Assembly (NCBI GenBank): GCA_030747575.1
Contig: JASLKI010000259.1
Coordinates: 1-25,162 of the forward strand
Reading direction: 5' to 3'
Length of the DNA: 25,162 bases
DNA from: Verrucomicrobiota bacterium
GTDB taxonomy: Bacteria > Verrucomicrobiota > Verrucomicrobiia > Limisphaerales > UBA1096
Shown piece by piece: positions 6,911 to 14,610 of this stretch. The position numbers and the translations under genes were made by a program. Every line of letters starts with the position of its first letter. Within the stretch, counting starts at the first letter, position 1. The notes under the pieces are model-generated. The model was given only the letters and a program-made list of their open reading frames with translations, did not search any database and was not told where the DNA came from.

Positions 6911-7837
6911 CTACAGTGATGACAGTTCAGAAAAAATAAGAAGAAGACCTAAAATGATCCCTAGAATGGCGAAGACTAATGTACACCCAGAGTGGTTTGT
7001 TTCTTTTTTTGCAGCAGAAGTCGCAGGCGCAACCGGATCACGAAGCCCCAACCTCACTTTCATCTGTGCAGATACAGTAAAACAAGATTGCCTATAAGTG
7101 CCCAGTGAATTGCTGTACTTTTGCTTGGATCCAAATTTCCCAACTCGCTTCCAAATAAAAGTCTCGTTGCTCTCAATTACCTTTGCAAGATGACAAAGAA
7201 ACTCGTCCATCAATCGGGCGCCAAGCCGCAAATCAACGCCAGTCCCTCTGCAGATCTCGACCACAAGGCGGCGCTTCAGTGAGAGCTTTTTTAGGTTTGT
7301 CTTTTTAACGTGAACACGCGAACACCAATCATAGGATTGGTGTTCAATCGCAGATTCGCCATAAAAACTTTCCTGAAAACATCCACTTCGCGGATGTAGT
7401 AGAGGGACGTCCGAAGGGTCTGGCGTTCTCAATTCTTTTGCGCTTATTGCGAATAAAAGGTATCCCTTGGCAATTTGTTTCCCTGGGATCTGAATGGTTT
7501 CTCCCGTTGCCGGATTCCTACCCATTCTACCTTTTCTTGGCTTTATTTTTATCCCGAAGGAGCCCCAGTGTGGTATTGTTATCAAACCTCTAGTCGCATC
7601 TGCGATCCGGGTTTCAAGCCCGGAAAAGAACAGTTTTATTGTTTTCCGATCTTCGCCAGTCGCTCTTTCCAAAAAACTTTCAAACTGAGACATTGTGCGA
7701 CCCTGTTTCGCTGTAATCTGTATCATTTCTCCCGTCGCCGGATTCCTACCCATTCTAGTTCCTCCTTTGATGGGGGTTTTCGCGAGAACATCCCTCCATA
7801 GTTGTTCCCTTTCATCCCTGAGTAATGTGCGTTTCAT
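6911..7837 (-). CDS. Tandem HU/IHF-like protein with C-terminal membrane helix (putative retron effector)
   Basis: A 308-residue protein ending 16 bp before the RT start. Residues about 48-136 form an HU-like domain: an alpha-helical start (FESFLERATGEDRKTIKLFF), GSFGIKIKP and the DNA-binding arm RMGRNPATGETIQIPGK (104-120), closing FAISAKEL. A second, degenerate HU-like domain spans about 184-266 (KRRLVVEICRGTG, VGKFGSKQ, FTVSAQMKVRL), with its arm lacking the GRNP motif. An extra copy of the arm motif, RMGRNPATGEMIQITAKQ, sits at 28-45 with no helices of its own, from a DNA-level duplication. A hydrophobic segment at about 284-303 (TLVFAILGIILGLLLIF) ends the protein. HU proteins are soluble nucleoid proteins, so a membrane helix is unusual. 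I infer that it binds the msDNA or RT complex and acts at the membrane in abortive defence; this is untested. No strong Shine-Dalgarno is seen before the ATG. Confidence 0.82.
   Translation of the reverse strand: MKRTLLRDEREQLWRDVLAKTPIKGGTRMGRNPATGEMIQITAKQGRTMSQFESFLERATGEDRKTIKLFFSGLETRIADATRGLITIPHWGSFGIKIKPRKGRMGRNPATGETIQIPGKQIAKGYLLFAISAKELRTPDPSDVPLLHPRSGCFQESFYGESAIEHQSYDWCSRVHVKKTNLKKLSLKRRLVVEICRGTGVDLRLGARLMDEFLCHLAKVIESNETFIWKRVGKFGSKQKYSNSLGTYRQSCFTVSAQMKVRLGLRDPVAPATSAAKKETNHSGCTLVFAILGIILGLLLIFSELSSL
7498..7529 (-). repeat. Direct repeat copy 1 (HU arm-coding), partner at 7726-7757
   Basis: These 32 bases match 7726-7757 at 31 positions (T/C difference at 7507 versus 7735), and similarity continues for several bases beyond one end. 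Both copies encode the HU arm RMGRNPATGE followed by M/T and IQI. The near identity at synonymous sites points to a recent duplication inside the gene or to gene conversion. Confidence 0.85.
7726..7757 (-). repeat. Direct repeat copy 2 (HU arm-coding), partner at 7498-7529
   Basis: This is the second copy of the 32-base arm-coding repeat, placed near the start of the gene so that the protein carries an arm motif with no complete HU fold before it. Confidence 0.85.
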
Positions 7838-7855
7838 AGGCTTGAACTGCGTGAG

Positions 7856-7884
7856 ATGCTAGCAGGTCCTCAACAGCGTCACAA
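7856..7884 (-). promoter_or_regulatory. Possible sigma70-type promoter for the retron unit
   Basis: On the - strand TTGTGA (7884-7879) and TAGCAT (7861-7856) are separated by 17 bases; each matches the consensus at four of six positions. The start of the HU-like gene lies about 19 bases downstream, giving a short leader. The match is modest and could be chance. Confidence 0.3.
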
Positions 7885-7956
7885 TGGCAAACAGGATCCA
7901 CTGGAGTCGTTTAAAGCCCCCCCCCCGATGCCCTCTGTCATTAACCCGGGCATCTG

Positions 7957-7970
7957 GCCAAGCGCTTGGC
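7957..7970. repeat. Palindrome GCCAAGCGCTTGGC of the dispersed family
   Basis: A perfect 14-nt palindrome between the retron unit and the toroid gene. It is the circular permutation of the CGCTTGGCCAAG palindrome found across the window. It also lies 31 bp past the stop of the - strand toroid gene, where a stem could form in the transcript. Confidence 0.7.
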
Positions 7971-8000
7971 TCCGATTACCCCGGCTACTGCCGGCTTTTC

Positions 8001-9326
8001 TTATTCCGTTAGAACCAACGCCACAAGCACGTAGGCGGTTGTTAGGTTGGAGTCACCCTCCATCCAGCGCTTGGTTGGATTTTGCCATGAGCCGTCCGGC
8101 TTTTGCAGCGAAAGCAACTTGGTTTTCAATTCGGCTCGCCATTCGATTTTGTTTTCCTTAGGCCCCTCAAGCGTCGCTACGCCCTGCGCCTTCAACGCCT
8201 TGGCCATGAGGTGGTAGTAGTAGTACACTCCCTCCGATCCCATGCCGGGGTTTTCCTCAAGCGTATAGTTGCGCCCAAGCCAATCTACAACGGCCTTGAC
8301 ACGTTCGTCGTCGCGCCCGACCCGGGCGTAGGCGAAACTTATCATTCCGGCATAACTTATCGATCCGTATGAACGGAGAGCGACGCGCCTGGTTTGCTCA
8401 TCGACAACCTCCCCTGCCTTGCTCTCGCCGGGATGGTAGATGAATCCGCCACGATCCTCGGCCGAACCGGAGAGACTCGGGTTGTTGCTGCGCTCGGGCA
8501 GGTTCTGGCAACTGGCGAGGAAGTGCTCAAGAGCCTTCCAATCGAGATCGTTTTCCAGTGGCTGATTGGGTTTGTCGAGTCGGCGCAGAGCGAGTTCAGA
8601 CATTCTCATCGCCTCGACGGCCATGAGCGTGTTGTTCATATCCGAGTGGTCATACTTACTGTTGTAGCCGACGCCCCCGTCGTGGAAGTTGTCCAATTTA
8701 CCTTTTTCACCAAGGTCGATTTGAGAAGCGGCGATGTAGGCTCGCGCCTTGACAATCAACGAACGAAACCTGGGCTCATCGACGAGCGACAACGCCATCA
8801 GCGAGCAGGCTGTGTTGTAGTTGACAAGTTGGCCGCGATGGATCGAGCCGTCCGGCTTGGCCGAACCGACGATAAAGTCGAGCGCCCGTCGCCGCTCGGA
8901 ACCGTATTTCACATCGAGCTTGGACGCTTCCGCCATCTCGAGCGCGACCAGCGCCAACGCGGTCAGCGCCGGCAGTTCTGAACTGGACCACCAGCCGGCT
9001 GGGTTTTGGTTTTCGTAAAGAAACCGCGCCCCCCGCTCGATGGCTTTTCGCGTCTCTGTCGGTGTCGGCTTGGTGTCTTCGGCGAATGCCACTTGGGCAA
9101 GTGGCGTGAACAGCAATAAACTGGCGAGAGCGCTTTGCTGGAACCTCTGCAAAAACCGGTTGCGCTCTCCCTCACCCCGGCCCTCTCCCGCCGGGAAAAG
9201 GAGGCGCGGCAAACGCGTTTGGTTTTGTATCGAAAATGAGAACAACTGGGAGAGGCGTGGCACGTGCTGAGGGCGAATGCTCGTCATTTCCGGGAAAAGC
9301 TTTAGCAAATGAGTTGGTTTGTCCAT
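8001..9326 (-). CDS. Secreted alpha-alpha toroid protein (prenyltransferase/squalene-oxidase repeat family)
   Basis: The maximal frame gives 441 residues, but the first part (about 35-56, including FPAGEGRGEGERN) is a translation of a G/C-rich repeat (9164-9191). The signal peptide (RFQQSALASLLLFTPLAQV, then AFAEDTK) comes only after it, so a TTG at 9152 giving 383 residues may be the true start. The mature part shows repeated toroid motifs: QNPAGWWSSSELPALTALAL, DGSIHRGQLVNYNTACSLMA, GGVGYNSKYDHSDMNNT, GSISYAGMISFAYARVG and KPDGSWQNP near the end. This fold occurs in terpene cyclases and prenyltransferases, but the DxDD acid of squalene-hopene cyclases is not seen, and an exported protein of this type is common in planctomycetes and Verrucomicrobia with unknown role. 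A structural or binding function is as likely as catalysis. Confidence 0.8.
   Translation of the reverse strand: MDKPTHLLKLFPEMTSIRPQHVPRLSQLFSFSIQNQTRLPRLLFPAGEGRGEGERNRFLQRFQQSALASLLLFTPLAQVAFAEDTKPTPTETRKAIERGARFLYENQNPAGWWSSSELPALTALALVALEMAEASKLDVKYGSERRRALDFIVGSAKPDGSIHRGQLVNYNTACSLMALSLVDEPRFRSLIVKARAYIAASQIDLGEKGKLDNFHDGGVGYNSKYDHSDMNNTLMAVEAMRMSELALRRLDKPNQPLENDLDWKALEHFLASCQNLPERSNNPSLSGSAEDRGGFIYHPGESKAGEVVDEQTRRVALRSYGSISYAGMISFAYARVGRDDERVKAVVDWLGRNYTLEENPGMGSEGVYYYYHLMAKALKAQGVATLEGPKENKIEWRAELKTKLLSLQKPDGSWQNPTKRWMEGDSNLTTAYVLVALVLTE
9164..9191. repeat. G/C-rich dispersed repeat (CCCTCACCCCGGCCCTCTCC type)
   Basis: The sequence CTCTCCCTCACCCCGGCCCT followed by CTCCC is a widely seen bacterial intergenic repeat that translates as xxAGEGxGEG in the opposite frame. 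A partner-like GGGAGAGG lies at 9249-9256. Its presence inside the longest frame of the toroid gene argues that the frame extends too far upstream. Confidence 0.55.
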
Positions 9327-9397
9327 TTAAATCAATTTTTTGTTGGTGCCGGTTTACGATTCAAGTAGATTTTCGCGACGCGCGAAACCACACAACA

Positions 9398-10210
9398 ATG
9401 AAAAAAGTAGTTCGGAAAAAGACACTTCGCAGCTTGCCTGCTCAAGGCTTTACCCTGATTGAGTTGCTGGTCGTGATTGCGATCATCGCCATTCTCGCCA
9501 GCCTGCTGCTCCCTGCGCTTGGCAGTGCCAAGGGCAAGGCCCACCAGATTTCCTGCATGAACAACTACCGTCAACTGCAGTTCTGCTGGCAAATGTACGT
9601 CGACGACAACAACGGCCACCTGCCGCCCAACGCCACCGTCCGGGGCAGTTCGCGTGGCAGTTGGGCCGCCACTGCGGCTACCTGGATCAAGGGCAACGCC
9701 TACTCCGATTCCACGGACCAAAACATCCGCGCCGGCGTTCTTTTCAAGTACAACGATTCGGTTAAGATTTACAAGTGCCCCTCTGACCGTTCCACCGTTG
9801 GCGACAAAGGCAAGATCCCACGCTTTCGTAGCGTGGCGATGAACATGCATATGAATCACATCCCCGACCCGAAGGACCGCACGAGTTGGCATAAGTTTTC
9901 CGAGATTATAGCCCCGCCACCGTCGAACGCCTTTGTCTTTATCGACGAACACGAAGACAGCATCGACAATGCCCGGTTCACCGTGACGCAACGGCACGAA
10001 TGGCGGTGGATCGATTTTGCCGGCACTCGCCATAACGACGGTTGCGTGCTCAGCTTCGCCGACGGTCATTCTGAGCTTTGGAAATGGAAGGAGTCGCGGA
10101 CCCTGGAGATTTCTAAAATGAAAGGCTGGATACAGGGCCAAGCCGGCGTATACGGGAAGGATCGCGACCTCGGGCGCATCTACGATGCCATCCCGAAAAT
10201 TCCGCTTTGA
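9398..10210 (+). CDS. Prepilin-like protein with N-terminal methylation motif and C-terminal DG motif
   Basis: A 270-residue protein starting with ATG at 9398, which puts the charged leader MKKVVRKKTLRSLPAQ just before the type IV prepilin cleavage and methylation motif GFTLIELLVVIAIIAILASL. The longer frame from 9236 adds residues that overlap the 5' region of the divergent gene and look non-coding. The C-terminal part carries RHNDGCVLSFADGHSELWKW, matching the H-x9-DG region of the large Planctomycete/Verrucomicrobial prepilin-like family. These proteins have a pseudopilin N-terminus and are thought to be inserted in the membrane by a type II secretion/type IV pilus-like system; their function is not settled. 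It is divergent from the toroid gene and converges with the beta-propeller gene 16 bp away. Confidence 0.9.
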   Translation: MKKVVRKKTLRSLPAQGFTLIELLVVIAIIAILASLLLPALGSAKGKAHQISCMNNYRQLQFCWQMYVDDNNGHLPPNATVRGSSRGSWAATAATWIKGNAYSDSTDQNIRAGVLFKYNDSVKIYKCPSDRSTVGDKGKIPRFRSVAMNMHMNHIPDPKDRTSWHKFSEIIAPPPSNAFVFIDEHEDSIDNARFTVTQRHEWRWIDFAGTRHNDGCVLSFADGHSELWKWKESRTLEISKMKGWIQGQAGVYGKDRDLGRIYDAIPKIPL

Positions 10211-10226
10211 CAACCGTCAACCGGAA

Positions 10227-11558
10227 TCAGTCTTTGTTCCCGATGCAATAGAGAAACTTCTCGCCGCGTAAGAATATCGCGTCACCCGCCAGCGCAGCCG
10301 ACGCGCTGAACCGGTCATCCAGTTTATTCAACGTGAGTGCTTTTGGCTCGGCGTCATCGCTCATAACCAAAGTTTTTCCGTTTCGATCCGTCACGTAAAT
10401 TCGACCCGCTGCAGCCACCGGCGATGAGTAAATATTGAAAACCGACCCGAGCCGAAACGGTCCGCTTGGCTCATCGCCCGTCTTCGCGTTCACGCGTGAC
10501 AGCACACCCTGATAATGTCGGAGATAATAAAGCCAGCCGTCGTACAATAACGGCGACGGCACGTACGGCGTGCTCCGGTTTTTTTGCCAAACGATCTGTT
10601 GGGTGCCTGTCAACTCCCCTTTGGCTCCGGTAAGCCGGATCGCCAGCAGGGTCTGTTTTTCATAGCTGCCAGCAGCGAACACCATCCCGTCAGCGGCGAC
10701 CGGCGACGCGACAATGTTCCCCGGCAACCCGCCCGCCTCCCAAATCACCGCCCCCGTCTTGAGGTCGTACCCCCGCACGCGCCTGGTTCCGCTTACGACC
10801 GCCTGTGCCTGGCCGTCGTGCGTGACGGCGATCGGTGTGGCCCACGAGGTGACCTCATCCCGCGGCTGCCGCCAAAGCTCCTCGCCAGTGCTCTTGGCCA
10901 GGGCGACGATGACCGACGCCCCCTCGTGATCCCAGTTCACCACCACCGTCTCACCGTGTAGCAGCGGCGACGCCCCCTCGCCGTGGCCGTGCTTCACCAG
11001 CATGTCGCCGAGATCCCTTGACCAAATCAGCCGCCCACCGGTGTCGAGACAATACAGCCCGTTCGAGCCGAAAAACGAGAGGACATGCTCCCCATCGGTC
11101 ACCGGCGAGTTCGACGCCCACGTTGCGGACTCGTGCGAGCTCTCGTGTGGTTGACGCGTCGCAACCGTTCGCCGCCAAACCACCGCGCCAGTTTGCCGGT
11201 CGATTGCCATTACGGCGAACTGATGGTCAAACAACGGATTCATATTGTTATGCGCGCCGTCCGGCGTTACGCCGGTGAACGGCTTTTTCGCACCCGTCAT
11301 CTCGGCCGTGGTGACAAAGACCAAGCCCCCCCAAACTACCGGCGACGAGTGACCCAGGCCCGGCAGTTCGGTTTTCCAGCGGATGTTTTTCGTCTCACTC
11401 CACTCCACCGGCGGGTCGGCCTTCGGCGCCGCGCCGGTGGCCAGCGGCCCGCGCCACTGCCCCCATTGTGCCAGCGGATTAACTGCTTGGCCAAGCACAC
11501 CCGCCGTGGCAGCGGTGAACCCAAAGGCAGCAAGCACACTGATTGATTTGCGTATCAC
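10227..11558 (-). CDS. Secreted PQQ-like beta-propeller protein
   Basis: A 443-residue protein with GTG start at 11558 and a signal peptide (MIRKSISVLAAFGFTAATAG). The mature protein opens with QWGQWRGP, the motif usual at the start of this Planctomycete/Verrucomicrobial propeller family. Repeated blade motifs follow: GHSSPVVWGGLVFVTT, AIDRQTGAVVWRR, SNGLYCLDTGGRLIWSRDLG, GYDLKTGAVIWEAGG and YVTDRNGKTLVMS. These are PQQ_2/BamB-type repeats, which in this group generally lack a PQQ cofactor site. It is likely periplasmic or surface located and may mediate protein contacts. No enzymatic signature is visible. Confidence 0.86.
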   Translation of the reverse strand: MIRKSISVLAAFGFTAATAGVLGQAVNPLAQWGQWRGPLATGAAPKADPPVEWSETKNIRWKTELPGLGHSSPVVWGGLVFVTTAEMTGAKKPFTGVTPDGAHNNMNPLFDHQFAVMAIDRQTGAVVWRRTVATRQPHESSHESATWASNSPVTDGEHVLSFFGSNGLYCLDTGGRLIWSRDLGDMLVKHGHGEGASPLLHGETVVVNWDHEGASVIVALAKSTGEELWRQPRDEVTSWATPIAVTHDGQAQAVVSGTRRVRGYDLKTGAVIWEAGGLPGNIVASPVAADGMVFAAGSYEKQTLLAIRLTGAKGELTGTQQIVWQKNRSTPYVPSPLLYDGWLYYLRHYQGVLSRVNAKTGDEPSGPFRLGSVFNIYSSPVAAAGRIYVTDRNGKTLVMSDDAEPKALTLNKLDDRFSASAALAGDAIFLRGEKFLYCIGNKD

Positions 11559-11610
11559 AACGGAGATTTACCGCCGCCCACACTGCATCGCCCCGACCCC
11601 GATATCAACA

Positions 11611-11624
11611 CGCTTGGCCAAGCG
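11611..11624. repeat. Perfect palindrome CGCTTGGCCAAGCG
   Basis: The cleanest copy of the dispersed palindrome family, in non-coding DNA upstream of the beta-propeller gene. A second near-perfect copy, GCTTGGCCAAGC, is at 11485-11496 inside that gene's signal-peptide coding region. Confidence 0.8.
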
Positions 11625-11780
11625 GCCTGTGATCAGAGGCCGGTTCTTTCCCGCCTACCCCGCGCGGGTGAAGCAATCAAACTCACCCGTTACCAGGGTG
11701 ACGCCTTCGGAAATTCACGTAGCCTCACGTTAGCCAAGCGACGTGCTGATTGGACAAGTGCACACCGGCCTCGGTATTCA

Positions 11781-11855
11781 AATCCTGTTTATCCTGTCCA
11801 TTTATTTTCATTTACCAGTTCAACTTGGAAGAAGGATCGATATAATTCACAGGAT
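11781..11855. repeat. ATCCTGT repeat cluster with inverted copy
   Basis: AATCCTGTTTATCCTGTCC at 11781-11799 contains two direct copies of ATCCTGT; the inverted form ACAGGAT is at 11849-11855. This arrangement resembles a short intergenic repeat seen in many bacterial genomes. Its role is unknown. Confidence 0.4.
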
Positions 11856-11950
11856 CATTATTCACTCCCATCGACGCTGGTGGCTCTCGGTGCTGCTGGA
11901 AACTTGTCCCGTAAATCATCCTTTCATCCTGAAGTTGCATCCGTATTCTT

Positions 11951-12682
11951 TTGCCTGTGGAATTGTCTAAACAGAATGCAGTCGTGGTCGGTGGCGGCAG
12001 CGGCATGGGCGAAGCGATTGCTCTTGGCTTGGCTGCGGAGGGTGCAACGGTCGTCGTGGCCGGCCGCCGTCCGGCCAAGCTCAACGAAGTCGCCACCCGA
12101 GCCGACGGAACCAACCTCACCCACACGGTCGATGTCGCCGATCGCGACAGTGTGAAAACGTTGTTCAACTGGGTCAGCGAGCGGCTCGGCCAACTACATT
12201 TGTTGGTGAATTGCGCCGGGGCCAACGTTCCCAAGCGCTCGATGAGCGAACTTGCGCCGGACGACTGGGACAAGCTGATGGCTATCAACGCCACCGGCGC
12301 GTTCAATTGCATGCATTACGCGCTGCCGCTAATGCGCCCGCACAAGACCGGCCTCATCATCAACATCTCATCTACTTCCGGCAAGCGGGCCGCTCCGCTC
12401 GGCGGCGTGGCCTACAATGCCGGCAAATTTGCCATGGCCGCACTGGGCACGAGTGCCAATGAGGACGAACGCGAAAACGGTATTCGAGTGACGACGGTTT
12501 TCCCCGGCGAAGTGGATACTCCCATTCTGAGCAACCGACCGGTGCCACCCTCAGCGGAGCATCGCGCGAAAATTCTGAAACCGGCAGACATCGCCGACAT
12601 CACGCTGGCCATCGTCAAGCTGCCCCCGCTGGCACACGTGCCGGAGCTGGTTATCAAGCCGATCGGTCAGTCGTTCATTTAG
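11951..12682 (+). CDS. Short-chain dehydrogenase/reductase
   Basis: A 243-residue classical SDR. The N-terminal dinucleotide-binding motif is GGGSGMGEAIA, with VVVAGRR ending the second strand, followed by DVADRD, the NCAGANVPK structural motif, the catalytic Ser in IINISSTSG and the YNAGK active-site Tyr and Lys. The AGRR ending and Asp-lacking second strand suggest NADPH rather than NADH, as an inference. The start is uncertain: TTG at 11951, GTG at 11957 and TTG at 11963 are all possible and no good Shine-Dalgarno is visible. Its stop overlaps the stop of the convergent RraA-family gene by four bases. The substrate is unknown. Confidence 0.88.
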   Translation: MPVELSKQNAVVVGGGSGMGEAIALGLAAEGATVVVAGRRPAKLNEVATRADGTNLTHTVDVADRDSVKTLFNWVSERLGQLHLLVNCAGANVPKRSMSELAPDDWDKLMAINATGAFNCMHYALPLMRPHKTGLIINISSTSGKRAAPLGGVAYNAGKFAMAALGTSANEDERENGIRVTTVFPGEVDTPILSNRPVPPSAEHRAKILKPADIADITLAIVKLPPLAHVPELVIKPIGQSFI

Positions 12683-13452
12683 CCGCCGAATTCGCCCGGG
12701 CTTCCAAATTTATTCCGCGCAGCCTTGCCGAAGTCGGTTACGGATTGATTAAGTTGCTTTAGCAACTCGGTACGAGTCAAACCTGACGCTCCTCGAGCCG
12801 CTTTGATGATGGTGTTGCATTCGTTTTCATCCATGAAAACTGCCGCATCCAGCAGTCCCTTTTCCTCACCCGGCGGTATCGCCAGGAAGCCGTGCTTGTC
12901 GGCGTGGATTAACTGACCATGCTCAACATGCTGCCCGAAGACCTGCACCTCGCAACCCCAGTTGACAGGAACCACGTGTGCATGCCCCACGCATAACCGT
13001 CTGGACAGGGCCTTAAACCCGGCATTGGTCATCTCATCAACATCCCGTACCGCGCCATCCGTGATGGTTCCGACGCATCCGAGTGCGCGGTGAATGTTTG
13101 AGTTGACCTCGCCCCAGAAGGAACCGGTAGTTGCCGGCTTGTCCAAATCCTGCACAACGACAATCTTTGGCCCCGGGATGCCGGCGATATATTCGCGATA
13201 TTCCTCACCTAGACGCGCTCCGCCTGCCTTATGACGTGGTTGGCTCGGTTCAATCTGCAACGTGACCGCCCAACCGACCATCGGGCCCATTTGCGGCATG
13301 AAATCCGTCGTCACCTCGGGATTGATCCCGGTCTGGGCCGGGTCATGTCGGGTGATCTGTTCCCATCCGTTGTAGATGGTCGGCGTGTTCCAACGCTTGA
13401 GTTGTAGCAGCACTTCGTGAGGCAACGGCGGGGTAAAATGCTTTTTATCCAT
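12679..13452 (-). CDS. RraA-family protein (HMG aldolase/demethylmenaquinone methyltransferase-like fold)
   Basis: A 257-residue protein with the family signature GCVGTITDGAVRDVDEM and the preceding WGEVNSNIHRALG, plus VEHGQLIHADKHGFLAIP, which carries the conserved late motif. The family includes 4-hydroxy-4-methyl-2-oxoglutarate aldolases, RraA inhibitors of RNase E and many uncharacterised hydro-lyase or aldolase-like enzymes. The longer length (family core is about 160-230) and N-terminal TPTIYNGWEQ point to a catabolic enzyme rather than RraA itself. ATG at 13452 is a good start for the family. It converges with the SDR gene, and a joint role in carboxylate or sugar breakdown is possible but not shown. 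Confidence 0.83.
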   Translation of the reverse strand: MDKKHFTPPLPHEVLLQLKRWNTPTIYNGWEQITRHDPAQTGINPEVTTDFMPQMGPMVGWAVTLQIEPSQPRHKAGGARLGEEYREYIAGIPGPKIVVVQDLDKPATTGSFWGEVNSNIHRALGCVGTITDGAVRDVDEMTNAGFKALSRRLCVGHAHVVPVNWGCEVQVFGQHVEHGQLIHADKHGFLAIPPGEEKGLLDAAVFMDENECNTIIKAARGASGLTRTELLKQLNQSVTDFGKAARNKFGSPGEFGG

Positions 13453-13708
13453 GGTTGAAAACGTTCATTGGCCGCGTACGGCATGCGCAATGTAACGACT
13501 ACCATTACTGTGACCAACAAAAACCCTCCAGCACAGCGAAGGCGTTCAACCGGGGCTTAACCAAGCGGAGAGTCCGGACACTACACCACCACCGGCAACC
13601 AGCGCATGCGCGAGTATGGCAATCCTGAGTGGGGTAACCATCGGCTTTGAGAATATCATTCGGGTTGAATGTCTTGATATCACGAGGGTCGTTCCCTTAA
13701 ATCGGGCA

Positions 13709-14524
13709 GTGCCGAGGGTTATCGCCATAGCCAACCAAAAGGGAGGGGTCGGGAAAACAACCACAGCCGTCAACCTGTCGGCCTGCCTTGGCACACTTGG
13801 CAAACGCGTGTTGTTGATCGACATGGATGCGCAGGCCAACTGCACCAGCGGACTGGGCATCGAAAAAACACCCAATGCAAGCCTCTACCCTGTCCTGCTT
13901 GGCGAGAGCACGCTTGAGGAGAAAATCAAGAAAACCGACTACGAAGGCGTATCGCTAATCCCGAGCGAGTTCGACCTGTGCGCTGCCGAGCTGGAGCTGG
14001 CGCGGATGTCGCTCGGCGCTGACAGCGGCGAGGCCGACGTGAACCGCGAGCGCCACCTCACATGGCTGAAGGAAGCACTGCAGCCGATAGTCAACGGGCG
14101 GCGCTTTGACGTGGTACTGATCGACTGCCCGCCGTCACTCGGCAAGCTGACACTGAGCGTGTTGATCGCCGCTCATGGCCTGCTGATTCCACTGCAATGC
14201 GAATATTATTCCCTTGAAGGCATCAGCTCCATCACCGACTTGATGGAGCAGTTAAGAACATCCGGCGTGAACAAAAAGCTCGAGTTGACCGGCGTGCTCA
14301 TGACTATGTTCGACAGTCGCACGAACCTCTCGCGACTGGTTGTCAGCGAGGTACGCAAGCATTTCGGCGACAAGGTTTTCCGAACGGTGATCCCACGCGC
14401 CACGCGCGTCGCAGAATCACCCAGCCACGGCAAGCCAATCCTTTACTACGACCCCTACAGCGCCGGTTCAGCCGCATACGAGGGAACCTCGAAGGAGCTG
14501 AGCAAGCGGCTTGGCTTAGAGTGA
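13709..14524 (+). CDS. ParA/Soj-type ATPase
   Basis: A 271-residue protein from GTG at 13709; an in-frame ATG at 13616 would add 31 residues not seen in the family, so the shorter start fits better, although neither has a clear Shine-Dalgarno. The deviant Walker A motif KGGVGKTTTAVNLSA is followed by LLIDMDAQANCTSGLG and VLIDCPPSLGKLTL (Walker B region), then LIPLQCEYYSLEGIS and the C-terminal PSHGKPILYYDPYSAGSAAY, all typical of chromosomal Soj-like ParA. These ATPases bind DNA non-specifically and segregate origins with ParB. No parB is seen next to it in this window, so its partner must be elsewhere or it serves another positioning role. Confidence 0.9.
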   Translation: MPRVIAIANQKGGVGKTTTAVNLSACLGTLGKRVLLIDMDAQANCTSGLGIEKTPNASLYPVLLGESTLEEKIKKTDYEGVSLIPSEFDLCAAELELARMSLGADSGEADVNRERHLTWLKEALQPIVNGRRFDVVLIDCPPSLGKLTLSVLIAAHGLLIPLQCEYYSLEGISSITDLMEQLRTSGVNKKLELTGVLMTMFDSRTNLSRLVVSEVRKHFGDKVFRTVIPRATRVAESPSHGKPILYYDPYSAGSAAYEGTSKELSKRLGLE

Positions 14525-14610
14525 AAAAGCCTTGCAGTGGTAACCTGCAAATCCTACATTCCGCGCCGCTATAGCCTCATTGGCCGCCTGGCCAAGCGAA
14601 CATTTCAACC

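Larger units (their letters stand above)
11559..11950. other. Intergenic stretch with palindromes, no gene seen
   Basis: A 392-bp gap between divergent genes. It holds the perfect palindrome CGCTTGGCCAAGCG at 11611-11624, a half site GCCAAGCG at 11733-11740 and the ATCCTGT repeat cluster at 11781-11855. No open frame here has convincing coding character, and I see no clear promoter. Confidence 0.5.

Noticed and set aside
1617..7949. 13-base match CCGGGTTAATGAC at 1617-1629 and inverted at 7937-7949
   Set aside because: Matches of this length between distant points are expected by chance in a window of this size, and nothing links the two sites.
7838..8000. A second or alternative msr-msd upstream of the HU-like gene
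   Set aside because: No long a1/a2 pairing or msr-like hairpin set was found there; only a 14-nt palindrome and a small GC hairpin.
7981..8003. Hairpin CCGGCTACTGCCGG followed by a T-rich run, as a terminator
   Set aside because: It would act on the + strand, where no gene ends nearby; on the - strand no T-run follows.
8394..8981. Long + strand frame opposite the toroid gene
   Set aside because: It is antisense to clear toroid repeats and has an unlikely composition.
9332..10213. Long - strand frame opposite the prepilin-like gene
   Set aside because: It is a shadow of the gene with the prepilin motif; its product has no family likeness.
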